NCBI GenBank assembly: GCA_049511715.1
Contig: JBEKXU010000021.1
Span: forward strand, 1-51,748
Reading direction: 5' to 3'
Source: JBEKHT01 sp049511715
Lineage (GTDB): Bacteria; Chloroflexota; Anaerolineae; Anaerolineales; RBG-16-64-43
DNA length: 51,748 nucleotides
The notes under the pieces were generated by a model. It did no database searches. It saw only the letters and a list, made by a program, of their open reading frames with translations, and was not told where the DNA came from. Made by a program: the position numbers and the translations under genes. Numbering within the stretch: the first letter of the stretch is position 1; every line of letters starts with the position of its first letter. Positions 7,581 through 15,578 of the stretch are shown one piece after another.

Positions 7581-8402
7581 TCAGAGGAGCTCCTTACACC
7601 TTGCGGTCCACTCAGTCCAGACCTTGTCGTACTCCGGGGCGGCCTTCAGCATGGGGACGATCTGCGAGGCCCAAGCCTCGCGGATCCATTCTTGCAAGTG
7701 CCCGGAGTTCAAAAGGCTGGGATCGGCAGAGACATGTCGCACTCCGCACTTCTTGTCAAACAGATCCCGAAGTTGAGCGCGGTCGTAGGACTCGCCTTGG
7801 GAGCAGGTCATGTACCAGAGATCAAAAAGGTGCCGAGCACGAGGCCACCTTTCTTGCTGCTGGATCAGCGCCCGCATTTTCTCCGCGACGATTTCGATCT
7901 TGCTGTAGGCCAAGACGGTGAACGGCTTGATGCCGGGCCAGGATGGGGTTACCGTGAGACGCGCGGGAGGCGTAAGCAGCGGTTCATCGAAAGTGAGGTG
8001 AATCTTCACAGCCGGGAGACCCTGCCTGCGAGGCCCGCCACGGGAATATTCGATCGGGACCTCGACCTGGGCGTCGTCGCCTGCTGCAAGCGAATCCTTG
8101 CACCTGAACAGGATGCCAGTTTCCGCAGTGATCGAGGTTGCCATCCGGGTGAGGAGATTGAGCGACTTCGGGAGGTCTTGATCCGGTCCAGGGCAGGTGA
8201 AATCGATGTCCTCGGAGAAGCGGTACCCGGGATAGTAGCAATGGCGGAGGCATGTCCCGCCCTTCAGCACCCACGGGAGGTTGCGGTCGAGGGTCTCGGC
8301 GAGGGAGGCAAGGATGAGGAGGATGGCATAGTCTTTCTCGGCTTGGTCAAACCGCAACCCATCGCGTTTCGCCCACCGATGGAGCTCGGCGGTTGTGATC
8401 AT
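7581..8402 (-). CDS. abiEii: AbiEii-type nucleotidyltransferase toxin
   Basis: A protein of 273 residues with the AbiEii/DUF1814 signature: LKGGTCLRHCYYPGYRFSED, with the Gly-Gly-Thr at 48-50, followed by IDF to give the metal-binding SEDIDF (Asp65, Asp67). YSKIEIVAEKMRALIQQ lies further downstream. In characterised type IV systems this toxin is a nucleotidyltransferase that stalls growth and aids abortive phage defence. Key residues are intact. The start overlaps the stop of the antitoxin gene by 4 bp (ATGA), the canonical AbiEi-AbiEii order. Specific targets here are unknown. Confidence 0.88.
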   Translation of the reverse strand: MITTAELHRWAKRDGLRFDQAEKDYAILLILASLAETLDRNLPWVLKGGTCLRHCYYPGYRFSEDIDFTCPGPDQDLPKSLNLLTRMATSITAETGILFRCKDSLAAGDDAQVEVPIEYSRGGPRRQGLPAVKIHLTFDEPLLTPPARLTVTPSWPGIKPFTVLAYSKIEIVAEKMRALIQQQERWPRARHLFDLWYMTCSQGESYDRAQLRDLFDKKCGVRHVSADPSLLNSGHLQEWIREAWASQIVPMLKAAPEYDKVWTEWTARCKELL

Positions 8403-9208
8403 GGACGGACCTGCGCGTTGACAAGGATTCCCCAGCGGCGGTTAAGCGCCCCTTCCGCCGGAAGCGTCGGGTCGAGCCGGGGGAACCCGGAGGAGAGACC
8501 CGTCGAGCGCCGGAGTTCATCCGGCTTTCCGAGCTCGAGCGTCTCCTGGAGGTAGCCCAACCGCTTGGCTACGGCGGAGGTGCCGAACCTTGCGGCATAG
8601 CCGTGGAGCCTTTTCTCGTCCAGGCTCGTCCAGGAGGTGGCGAGGGCGCGGGCAACAGTTCCGACGCCGCCGACATATTGCGGCAAAGCCAGCCCGTCAA
8701 TGATCGTTTTCTCCTGGTCGGTGACCAGAAAGGGGTGTTCGTTGATCCACTCCTTCCGCATGCCAAAGAAACGCGCTGGCCGGACGCAAATGATCCTGTA
8801 TTGGACTCCCAGTGAGACCCTGCCCAGTCGTGCCACCTTGTGATTGGTCGCGACATAGACTAGTTGTGGGAGTTGTTCGGTGAGACCGTGGTAGTTCATC
8901 GCCGAGAAGAACGCAATCGTCGCCGGCCTGACGAGTTCCATGGCGACAAGGAACTCGTGGATTTGGGGCGTGCGCAATGTCCCAGACGAGAGGGGGATCA
9001 CGGCAAAGAGGCCAGGCTTGATCCGGCCGATCCACCCTTTTCGCACGAGGCGGTCCATGAAAGTCCGGGCGTGCTTGGCTTGGGCGCGGCCAAGGATGTG
9101 GGTTGCTTCTTTGAGGGTGAAGATGCCAAGGGGTCCGGCTTGGATCAGGAACTCCGATTCCAGTCGTCCGAGTGGCTCAGCCCATATATTTTGGGTATCG
9201 TTTGTCAC
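8399..9208 (-). CDS. abiEi: AbiEi-type antitoxin, transcriptional regulator
   Basis: A protein of 269 residues. The N-terminal winged helix (about residues 25-75, GIFTLKEATHILGRAQAKHA then VRKGWIGRIKPGLFAVIP) and the C-terminal AbiEi antitoxin domain (VRPATIAFFSAMNYHGLTEQ, then EKTIIDGLALPQYVGGV) match type IV antitoxins. These repress their own operon and counteract AbiEii without binding it. The start is a GTG at 9208. A promoter with TATACT lies 27 bp upstream. Inverted operator sites, expected for AbiEi autoregulation, are not clear by eye. Confidence 0.85.
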   Translation of the reverse strand: MTNDTQNIWAEPLGRLESEFLIQAGPLGIFTLKEATHILGRAQAKHARTFMDRLVRKGWIGRIKPGLFAVIPLSSGTLRTPQIHEFLVAMELVRPATIAFFSAMNYHGLTEQLPQLVYVATNHKVARLGRVSLGVQYRIICVRPARFFGMRKEWINEHPFLVTDQEKTIIDGLALPQYVGGVGTVARALATSWTSLDEKRLHGYAARFGTSAVAKRLGYLQETLELGKPDELRRSTGLSSGFPRLDPTLPAEGALNRRWGILVNAQVRP

Positions 9209-9234
9209 ATCTGGGGCCTACATTTGATGGACAA

Positions 9235-9263
9235 AGTATAACACAGCGGAGAGTCAACGACAA
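9235..9263 (-). promoter_or_regulatory. Promoter of the abiE operon
   Basis: On the minus strand TTGTCG (9258-9263) and TATACT (9235-9240) are separated by 17 bp. The leader to the GTG start is about 20 nt. Confidence 0.55.
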
Positions 9264-9761
9264 GCTTCCGGCTTCTCCTTCTTGATCGCTTGGGGGGCGA
9301 TTGGCAGAGGATGCCGACGCTTTCCACCACTACGGGTGCCCCTCCGGGAACCCAGAGAGAGATATTCCTTGAAAGCGCCCCGCCGAAGGTCGACTCTGGT
9401 CTGACGGTAGGGGTATTGCTCTTGGTTATGGGCCTCAAGATCAGAGGAGCATTTGACTATCCTGTGCGGTAGGCCAGGGCGCGCGTCGCAGTCTGTTCTC
9501 AGCGCACGGCCCGCCTATTGCTAGGCTTTACCTCCTGGGGAATGATTGTTCTCACCACCCAGTCTCCCCAGGGGGGGCAGCGCCTTCCTTCCATCATGAT
9601 CATTTGACGTGAGCTGCCCCGGGACTGCCTCCTGGGGAGGCTCAAACCCGGGCCCTCGCCCTGCGGGTCTCTTCTCCCGGCAGGAGCCGAGCCCCGCTGG
9701 GATTCGCAGGGCGTTTGTCAACGCATGACCGGAAAGAGAAGGCGGCGGGTCCGAGGCGATA
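9264..9761. other. Intergenic region with a transposon-end relic
   Basis: About 500 bp without a credible gene between the divergent abiE operon and prfA. A 60-codon plus-strand frame at 9290-9472 has no recognisable similarity or binding site. The region includes the relic described separately at 9531-9638. Confidence 0.45.
9531..9638. repeat. Possible relic of the element found at the window ends
   Basis: CATGATCATTTGACGTGA at 9595-9612 matches 16 of 18 bases of the terminal repeat (100-117). AATGATTGTTCTCACC at 9541-9556 resembles the same motif in the opposite orientation. The pair is framed by direct copies of CCTCCTGGGGA at 9531-9541 and 9628-9638. This looks like the remains of a related element or of a miniature derivative; no transposase is present. 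Confidence 0.35.
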
Positions 9762-9767
9762 TATAAT
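9762..9767 (+). promoter_or_regulatory. -10 element of prfA
   Basis: A perfect TATAAT with predicted transcription start near 9774, about 44 nt before the prfA ATG. No -35 consensus is visible. Confidence 0.6.
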
Positions 9768-9772
9768 TGAAG

Positions 9773-9799
9773 AAGCCCTCCAGAAGCGGAGGGGCTTTT
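9773..9799 (+). terminator. Hairpin with T-run at the 5' end of the prfA leader
   Basis: AAGCCCTCC and GGAGGGGCTT form a stem with one bulged G around AGAAGC, followed by TTTT. It begins right at the predicted start of the prfA transcript. It could terminate read-through from upstream, or act as an attenuator or stabilising hairpin for prfA. Confidence 0.5.
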
Positions 9800-9817
9800 A
9801 ATGCCGGGGCAGGGAAA

Positions 9818-10885
9818 ATGTTTGACAAGCTGACGGGGATCGAAGCGCGCTATCAGGAACTCACGCGCCTGATGGCCGAGCACGCGGCGGAATACGCCCG
9901 GGTCGCAGAATACGCCCGCGAGCGGGCCGAGATCGAGCCGCTGGCGATGAGATTTCGTGCCTACCAGGAAATCTCCAGCACCCTGGAGCAGACCCGAGCC
10001 ATGCGCGCCGACCCGGATCCGGAGCTGCGGGAGCTCGCGGAGAACGAGCTGGCGGGCCTGGAGGCACGGCGGGCGGAGATGGAAAAGGACCTCAAGGCCA
10101 TGCTCCTGCCCAAAGACCCGCGGGATGCCAAGAATGTGATCATGGAAATTCGCGCGGGCACGGGCGGGGAGGAGGCGGCCCTCTTTGCGGCCGACCTGTT
10201 CCGCCTGTACAGCCGCTATGGGGAACGGCACGGCTGGAAGATCGAGATCCTGTCTCAAAACGAGACCGGCATCGGCGGGTTCAAGGAGATCATCTTTCAG
10301 GTGAAGGGCCAGGGGGCGTTCTCGCGGCTGAAGTTCGAGTCTGGGGTCCATCGCGTGCAGCGCATCCCCGTGACCGAGGCCCAGGGCCGGATTCACACCT
10401 CGACCGCCACGGTCGCCGTCCTGGCGGAGGCGGATGAGGTAGAAATCGAGATTCCCGAAAAGGACATCAAGCTTGAAGTCTATCGGTCTTCCGGGGCGGG
10501 GGGGCAGAACGTCCAGAAGAACTCGACGGCCGTTCGCCTCACCCATCTGCCCACCGGGATGGTGGTTCAGTGCCAGGATGAGCGCTCCCAGCTGCAGAAC
10601 CGAACCCGGGCGCTGGCCATCCTCCGCGCCCGGCTGTACGAGATCGAATCCCAGAAGCAGCGTGCGGAGATTGAGCAGTCGCGCCGGGCCCAGGTGGGGA
10701 CCGGGGAGCGGTCTGAGAAGATCCGCACATACAACTTCCCCCAATCGCGGGTGACGGACCACCGCATCGGCGTTTCCCTGCACAATTTGGAGGCGGTGCT
10801 CGACGGCGAGATCGATCCCCTCATCGACGAGCTTGCGCTTCAGGAGCAGAGCCTGCGTCTTCAAGAAGCCGAGATCTCCCCTTAG
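9818..10885 (+). CDS. prfA: Peptide chain release factor 1
   Basis: RF1 of 355 residues, which releases peptides at UAA and UAG codons. Domain 1 (1-100) is the helical N-terminus. The codon-reading PxT tripeptide is PVT at 184-186 within HRVQRIPVTEAQGRIHTST, diagnostic for RF1 rather than RF2. The catalytic GGQ is at 228-230 (YRSSGAGGQNVQKNSTAV). The start is the ATG at 9818 (MFDKLTG) preceded by AGGGA; a longer frame from 9767 would begin inside the promoter. prmC, whose product methylates the GGQ glutamine, follows 35 bp downstream, a classic pairing. Confidence 0.96.
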   Translation: MFDKLTGIEARYQELTRLMAEHAAEYARVAEYARERAEIEPLAMRFRAYQEISSTLEQTRAMRADPDPELRELAENELAGLEARRAEMEKDLKAMLLPKDPRDAKNVIMEIRAGTGGEEAALFAADLFRLYSRYGERHGWKIEILSQNETGIGGFKEIIFQVKGQGAFSRLKFESGVHRVQRIPVTEAQGRIHTSTATVAVLAEADEVEIEIPEKDIKLEVYRSSGAGGQNVQKNSTAVRLTHLPTGMVVQCQDERSQLQNRTRALAILRARLYEIESQKQRAEIEQSRRAQVGTGERSEKIRTYNFPQSRVTDHRIGVSLHNLEAVLDGEIDPLIDELALQEQSLRLQEAEISP

Positions 10886-10920
10886 ACAGCCATCCCTGGG
10901 ACGGGGTCGCCCTGCGCACG

Positions 10921-11760
10921 ATGGGGCAGGCCCTGGAGTGGGCGCGGGGAGAACTTCGCCCCAGCGGGGCCGGAGGCCTGGAAGCCCAGGTCCTCCTCTC
11001 CCATCTCCTGGGCCAATCCCGGGCCTGGGTCCTGGCGCACCCGGAAGCCAGTTTGGCCCCCTCGCTTGCGGATACGTTCGGCCGTCAAGTGCGCCGCTGT
11101 GCCGCCGGGATGCCCCTGGCGTACTTGACGGGCCACCAGGAGTTCTTCGGCCTGGAGTTCGAGGTCAATCCCGCGGTTCTCATCCCCCGGCCGGAAACCG
11201 AACTGCTTGTCGAACGGGCCCTCTCCTGGATCAAGGCCGAAGGTCGCGGAACCCCCGACTCGCTTCGCGTGGTGGATGTCGGCACCGGATCGGGTTGCAT
11301 CGCCGTCAGCCTGGCGGCCGGTCGCAAGACGCTGAGGATCGTCGCCAGCGACCTCTCTTGGGAAGCCTTGGAGGTCGCCGGCCGCAATGCTCGGCGCCAT
11401 CAGGTCGCGGACCGGGTCGCCCTCCTGCAAATGGATCTCCTGACTTCCCTGGCCGGACCCCTTGATCTGATCCTGGCCAACCTCCCCTATGTGCCCTCGG
11501 ACCAGCTGGCCGTCCTGCCCTCTTCGCGGTTTGAGCCGCGCCTGGCTCTGGACGGCGGAGAAGATGGACTGCAGCCCATCGCCCGCCTTCTCGAGCAGGT
11601 CCGCACCCGGTTGCGCCCGGGTTCTCTGGCTTTGCTGGAGATTGAGGCCTCGGAAGGTTCCGCCGCACTGAACTTGGCCCGCTCTCGGTTTCCTTCCGCG
11701 CGCATTGAGATCGTTCCGGATCTAGGCGGCCACGGCCGCGTGCTCGAGATTCAGGCCTGA
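10921..11760 (+). CDS. prmC: Release factor glutamine N5-methyltransferase
   Basis: A protein of 279 residues of the HemK/PrmC family. A helical N-terminal domain (residues 1-75) binds the release factor. The SAM-binding Rossmann domain carries VVDVGTGSGCIAVSLA (motif I) and the substrate motif ILANLPYVP, an NLPY variant of the usual NPPY. RPETELLVE and SRFEPRLALDGGEDGL are also characteristic. It methylates the GGQ glutamine of RF1 and RF2. It lies directly after prfA, so its substrate is encoded next to it. The ATG at 10921 has no strong ribosome binding site, so a slightly upstream start is possible. Confidence 0.92.
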   Translation: MGQALEWARGELRPSGAGGLEAQVLLSHLLGQSRAWVLAHPEASLAPSLADTFGRQVRRCAAGMPLAYLTGHQEFFGLEFEVNPAVLIPRPETELLVERALSWIKAEGRGTPDSLRVVDVGTGSGCIAVSLAAGRKTLRIVASDLSWEALEVAGRNARRHQVADRVALLQMDLLTSLAGPLDLILANLPYVPSDQLAVLPSSRFEPRLALDGGEDGLQPIARLLEQVRTRLRPGSLALLEIEASEGSAALNLARSRFPSARIEIVPDLGGHGRVLEIQA

Positions 11761-11816
11761 GGGCAAACCAGGCCGGCGGCTCCCCGACCCGATCTAGCGC
11801 GAGACGGAAATCTGTA

Positions 11817-11822
11817 TACAAT
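11817..11822 (+). promoter_or_regulatory. -10 element of the LysR gene
   Basis: TACAAT within TGTATACAAT ends 7 bp before the ATG at 11830. No Shine-Dalgarno site could fit, so a leaderless transcript is predicted. Confidence 0.55.
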
Positions 11823-11829
11823 CCTTGCC

Positions 11830-12744
11830 ATGCAACGGGATCAGCTTCAGTTGTTTGTTCTGGTGGCGCGCTACCGGCACCTCAGTCGGGCCGCGGTGGA
11901 GCTGAGCATCGCTCAACCAACCGCCTCGGATCGCCTGCGCGCCTTGGAAAGCGAGGTCGGGGCCCCGCTCGTGCACCGACAGGGGCGGGGGCTGGCGCTG
12001 ACCCGCGCCGGAGAGGCTTTCCTGCCGTACGCGGAGAGAGCCCTGGAGATCCTGCGCGAGGGAGAGCAGGCTGTCTGGGATGAACGCAGTGGAGCCGCGG
12101 GCCGGGTCATCGTGGCGGTGACGGTGACGGCCGGGGCCTATCTGCTGGCGCCGGCGCTGGTCGCGTTTGAGCGCGCGAACCCGCAGATCGAGGTTCAGGT
12201 GCGTTCGGCTCATTCCTGGGATTCCCCCGGGCTCCTGCTGGACGAAGTGGTTCACCTGGCCCTGCTCTCGGGGCCGGTCACGCATCCCATGATCGAGACC
12301 TTGCAAGAATTCCGAGGTCCGCTGGCATTGATTGCGGCGCCCGGTCACGCCCTGGCATCGCGCGGGTCCATCCGGCGTGATGAGCTGGCCCGCGAGCGAC
12401 TGCTGCTGTCCTTTTGGGGGGCGGCCTACCAGTCCTTTCTGGCGGATCTGCGCAAAGAGAGCGGGCCGGAAAGCCTGCTGTGGCTTGAGGTCAGTCCGGT
12501 CGAACTGGTCAAGGGGATGGTCGCGGCGGGAGCCGGGGTGAGCATCGTGCCGGCCATTGCCGTGCGCCGTGAAATTGAGGCCGGGGAGCTGGTTCGCCTC
12601 CGCCTGGAAGAGGAGGCCATGCCGGACTGGCAGATTGCCCTGGTCCGGAAGAGGCGGCGGGCTGTCAACGCCTCCGCGGAAAAGTTGGTCGCGACCTTGG
12701 CCGAGGTGTTGCCCGAGCTGTTGCGTGAGAAGGTCCCCGCCTAG
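11830..12744 (+). CDS. LysR-family transcriptional regulator
   Basis: A protein of 304 residues. The N-terminal winged helix-turn-helix (about residues 4-62, ARYRHLSRAAVELSIAQPTA then SDRLRALESEVGAPL) is the standard LTTR DNA-binding domain. Residues 90-300 form the periplasmic-binding-like effector domain (VIVAVTVTAGAYLLAPAL onward). Such proteins usually control a neighbouring gene in response to a small ligand. No divergent target is obvious here, because prmC is upstream in the same direction. The C-terminal 58 residues have a degraded paralogue at 14883-15059. Confidence 0.88.
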   Translation: MQRDQLQLFVLVARYRHLSRAAVELSIAQPTASDRLRALESEVGAPLVHRQGRGLALTRAGEAFLPYAERALEILREGEQAVWDERSGAAGRVIVAVTVTAGAYLLAPALVAFERANPQIEVQVRSAHSWDSPGLLLDEVVHLALLSGPVTHPMIETLQEFRGPLALIAAPGHALASRGSIRRDELARERLLLSFWGAAYQSFLADLRKESGPESLLWLEVSPVELVKGMVAAGAGVSIVPAIAVRREIEAGELVRLRLEEEAMPDWQIALVRKRRRAVNASAEKLVATLAEVLPELLREKVPA

Positions 12745-13142
12745 TCCCCCTGGGCAGACTATCCTCGGAAAAGCAAGCGGCGAGGCGTCGAGACCCCCTT
12801 TGGGCCTGACCTTGCGTCGCAAAGCGGTCAGCCTCGCGAAGACGTTGGACGGAAGAATAGGTTTCAAAGAGCCCCTACTCCATCCCGAAAGATGACCGTG
12901 GCCGGAGGGTGGCGGCGGCGCATCTCTGGCCCAAAAGCGCCCAGCTGCTGAGGTTGCGTTAGCCTTGGCGCTGGGGATCAGATCAATCCGGGTATCAGGA
13001 AATCAGCCTGCGCTTCGGTCGCGGGTCTTCCACACGACCCCGTTAAGAGAAGATGAGCGAACCGCCGGCCCATGGTGGGTTGCGGTCACAGCCCAGGAGG
13101 TCCGGCCCCAAAGGCTTGGCCGCGGAGGAGCCGTGAGGCGGG
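12745..13142. other. Non-coding region between convergent genes
   Basis: Four hundred bases between the LysR gene and the convergent polysaccharide deacetylase gene. I see no gene, tRNA or strong T-tailed hairpin. A plus-strand frame ending near 12895 shows a short protein-like tail but no start. Confidence 0.4.
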
Positions 13143-14252
13143 TCAGGTGGGGAGCGCGCGGGGGGGCCTTCGCTTCGAGGAGGCCTTGCGGCGGATTCCG
13201 GTCCGGCGCAGAATTCCTCTGGCCAGCACGTGAAGGCTGAGTTTGCCTCCGGTCCGGGAGGCTGCGGCTCTGGGGCCTGTGGACCGGGTCGAGGCCCCGA
13301 ATTTTTTGAAGGTCGACTCCATCCGTCGAAGGAAGTCTTCCCCGCCCAGGTCGTGAGGGTGGCAGCGGGGGAGCCAGAAGGGGTCCGCCCCGATCGTCAC
13401 GCAGTTGCGGACGAGGGCGCAAGCCGCCTGGAATCCAGCCTCGCGCGCCAGACGCAGGGTATCCGCCGTCACGGAATCTGGTCTGCCGTATGGGTAGGCC
13501 AAGTAGCGCACAGGTACCGGCAGCAGTTCCTCGAGCGCCGCCCGACTGTCCTCCATCTCACGTTTCTGCGCCTCGGCGGATAGGTTTGCCATCCAGGGAT
13601 GGTTGACGGTGTGCGCCCCGATCTCAACCAGTCCGTCCGCCGCCAGCGCCGCGCATTCCCCTGCGGTCATGGGCCGCACGGAGGATCGCACCTTTGGTTC
13701 CACGCGGGCCAGGTCGGAGAGTTGCGCCAGGTGCGCCTCAATGGTCCCAGGGTCCATGAACTGCAAGGCCTCGTGCAGATCGCGAAGAATCCCTTCCCGC
13801 GGCGTGCCCTTTGGCCAGGCGAGGGGCAGTCCCTTCGATGTCACCCAACCCAGCGACCATTGCGAGGGATCCCCTGCGGCATCGAATACGATCCGCTGGA
13901 GGGCGTCCCACCAGAACTCCCTCTTCCCGTCGAGATAGCCCGTGGCGACAAACACTGTCGCTGGGACCGAGTATCGTTTGAGCAGCGGAAGCACCCGAGT
14001 GAAATTATCGGCGTACCCGTCGTCGAAGGTGAGCACAACGGAGCGATCCTGCAGCACTCCGCGGGCCAATCCCTCCAGAAGCTCCTGGAGGCGGATGGGA
14101 ACGAAGGCCTTGAGGAGCACGAGCAGCTGTTCCTCGAAATGCTCCGGGCTGACCCCAAGATGGGAGAGACGCGGGTCGATGGTGCCCACCCGATGATAGA
14201 GAAGAATCACCGCACTGGCCGCAGGCGCCGCGGCAACCGGCGATTTCTGCAT
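13143..14252 (-). CDS. Polysaccharide deacetylase (NodB/CE4 family)
   Basis: A protein of 369 residues. The NodB homology domain spans about residues 15-290: AVILLYHRV, motif 1 SVVLTFDDGYADN with the catalytic and metal Asp pair, motif 2 EIGAHTVNHPWM giving the HxxxH metal ligands, and YLAYPYGRPDS. An insert with REFWWDALQ lies between motifs 1 and 2, as in many cell-wall or exopolysaccharide deacetylases. No signal peptide is evident. The C-terminal 50 residues are very basic and Arg/Ser-rich. The ATG at 14252 is preceded by GGAGGGG at good spacing. It probably removes acetyl groups from an N-acetylated glycan; the polymer is unknown. Confidence 0.85.
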   Translation of the reverse strand: MQKSPVAAAPAASAVILLYHRVGTIDPRLSHLGVSPEHFEEQLLVLLKAFVPIRLQELLEGLARGVLQDRSVVLTFDDGYADNFTRVLPLLKRYSVPATVFVATGYLDGKREFWWDALQRIVFDAAGDPSQWSLGWVTSKGLPLAWPKGTPREGILRDLHEALQFMDPGTIEAHLAQLSDLARVEPKVRSSVRPMTAGECAALAADGLVEIGAHTVNHPWMANLSAEAQKREMEDSRAALEELLPVPVRYLAYPYGRPDSVTADTLRLAREAGFQAACALVRNCVTIGADPFWLPRCHPHDLGGEDFLRRMESTFKKFGASTRSTGPRAAASRTGGKLSLHVLARGILRRTGIRRKASSKRRPPRALPT

Positions 14253-14487
14253 GGTTTCCCCTCCGCGCATGCGGGGTCGCCGCTTGAAAGGAGTGCCAAC
14301 AGCCTGTGAGGCGAGGAGCAAGCCGGACCGACACCGGTTGGGCCGCACGCGACTCTCTTCCGGGGGGGGCTGCGACCTCGCTCTAGCCTTCTCGACCGTG
14401 CCTTCGAAAGGGGTAGAAATCTCTCTCGCACTGGGAGGCCCGGCCGGGTCCCTGAGCCAGCCGGTTCGTTTTGGGCTACACCCTGGC
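14253..14487. other. Upstream region of the deacetylase gene
   Basis: No gene is visible. The ribosome binding site of the deacetylase gene is here; no clear promoter box is seen. Confidence 0.35.
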
Positions 14488-14815
14488 GGCACGCGGGATC
14501 TGCCGCACGATCGTTCGGAGGATCCCGGCGTTGTCGTAGTACTCCAGGTCGACGGGTGCCTCCAGGCGGGCCACTCCTGTGAAGTTTACTATGCTTCCGT
14601 CCCCGCGCCCGGCCGGCGCGCGGACTGCGCAGCCGGCCGAAGGGCTGCCGTGGTTCCCCGGATCGAGATCGGTCCTCTTCCGCTCAGGCCGAAGCGGCTG
14701 ACATTCTGGCCTTGCGGGACCTGAAGGGGGAGAGGACGCCCAGGCCCATCAGGTTGACCCGGTGGATGCGTTCAAAGGACTGGGTGATCACCGCGCGGAC
14801 CCCCGGGATGAGGGC
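14488..14815 (-). pseudogene. Degraded 3' end of an aconitase gene
   Basis: About 330 bp run collinear with the 3' end of acnA (about 47960-48295) on the minus strand. Fragments of protein similarity remain: ALIPGVRAVITQSFERIHRV followed by NLMGLGVL, and DGSIVNFTGVARLEAPVDLE followed by YYDNAGIL. These correspond to LLGVRAVIAQSFERIHRANL and the C-terminal DTPVDLEYYRNGGIL of AcnA. Frameshifts and stops separate them. It is a dead, truncated paralogue with no N-terminal three-quarters, joined directly to a prfA relic on the other strand. Confidence 0.8.
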
Positions 14816-14882
14816 TCCCCGCTGCAGAATCGAACGCGGGCTCTGCCCACCTGCGCGCCCGGCGGCACGAAATCGAATCACA
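14807..14882 (+). pseudogene. Relic of prfA (short internal fragment)
   Basis: About 75 bp match prfA positions 10577-10652, for example GCTGCAGAATCGAACGCGGG against GCTGCAGAACCGAACCCGGG, and then CGCGCCCGG and ATCGAATC. The first bases also align to the aconitase relic, so the junction has a short shared sequence. It cannot encode a functional product. Confidence 0.75.
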
Positions 14883-15059
14883 GAAACCGCTGAGGCCGGA
14901 GAGCTGGTCCCCCTACACCTGGATAAGAAGGCCATGCTGGACTGGCAGATTGCCTTGGTCCGGGAAAAACGGCGGACGGTCAACTCTTCCGCGGAAAAGT
15001 TGGTCGCAACCTTGACCCAGAGGCTGCCAGAGCTGTTGCGCGAGAAGGTTCCCACCTGA
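14883..15059 (+). pseudogene. Relic of a LysR-family gene (C-terminal end)
   Basis: This segment encodes EAGELVPLHLDKKAMLDWQI and then ALVREKRRTVNSSAEKLVAT, ending in LPELLREKVPT. It is a close paralogue of the last 58 codons of the LysR gene at 11830-12744. The DNA-binding domain and most of the effector domain are missing. It follows the prfA relic in the same order and orientation as the intact prfA and LysR genes, but with about 1.9 kb lost in between. Confidence 0.85.
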
Positions 15060-15087
15060 CCCTCGCGGCCAGATGGAGTGCTGAGGA

Positions 15088-15125
15088 ACTCGATCGGGCC
15101 GGCGGTGAGGCCGGCCCGATCGAGT
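15088..15125. terminator. Perfect 16-bp hairpin downstream of hsp20
   Basis: ACTCGATCGGGCCGGC and its exact complement flank a 6-nt loop. It lies after the hsp20 stop (minus) and after the LysR relic (plus). There is no clear T-run on either strand, so intrinsic termination is uncertain. Confidence 0.5.
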
Positions 15126-15161
15126 CAAACGATGAATGTGGCGCTGCGCGGCTTGGGCGCG

Positions 15162-15578
15162 CTAGGCCTTGACGCTGACCTTGATGGTCTTGGATCGAGC
15201 GGAAGCTGCCTTGGGGATCCGCAGCGTCAGGAGACCCGCCTCCAGCGTCGCCTGCGCGTTCTCCGCGTCCACCGCGATGGGCAGCCGAATGGTCCGCCCG
15301 ACCTTGCCCACGTAGCGTTCGTGCATCAGGAATTCATCCGGCTCGGCCTGGCCCGGGTGGACTTCGGCGCGCAGCGAGAGGGTATCGTCCTCGATGCGGA
15401 CGCTGATGTCTTCGGGCTTCGCGCCGACCAGCGAAGTCGTGAGGATGTATTCCTCGGCCCCCTCGCGGAGATCGACCGGAATGGGCATATAGGCGACATC
15501 CTCGTCCTCGGCCCAGCGCCAATCCCGGCGCCTGAGCGCCCAGCGCGGACCGCATTCCAAAGCAACCGTGGTATTCAC
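15162..15578 (-). CDS. Hsp20/alpha-crystallin family small heat-shock protein
   Basis: A protein of 138 residues. The alpha-crystallin domain covers about residues 34-130 (VDLREGAEEYILTTSLVGAK, then PEDISVRIEDDTLSL, FLMHERYVGKVGRTIRLP and GLLTLRIPKA). The C-terminus has the usual basic short tail; a canonical IxI motif is not clear. These proteins form oligomers that hold unfolding proteins. The GTG at 15578 is preceded by AGGAGGT at good spacing; another GTG at 15593 would put that site inside the gene. No CIRCE element is seen upstream. Confidence 0.9.
   Translation of the reverse strand: MNTTVALECGPRWALRRRDWRWAEDEDVAYMPIPVDLREGAEEYILTTSLVGAKPEDISVRIEDDTLSLRAEVHPGQAEPDEFLMHERYVGKVGRTIRLPIAVDAENAQATLEAGLLTLRIPKAASARSKTIKVSVKA

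Noticed and set aside
9290..9472. A 60-codon open frame between abiE and prfA
   Set aside because: It has no ribosome binding site, promoter or recognisable similarity.
9521..10864. A long minus-strand open frame across prfA
   Set aside because: It is antisense to a secure prfA gene, has a Leu/His/Arg-rich shadow composition, and no ribosome binding site.
14712..15059. A 115-codon open frame as a functional gene
   Set aside because: It is a chance read-through over the acnA, prfA and LysR relics; only its tail resembles LysR and the DNA-binding domain is missing.
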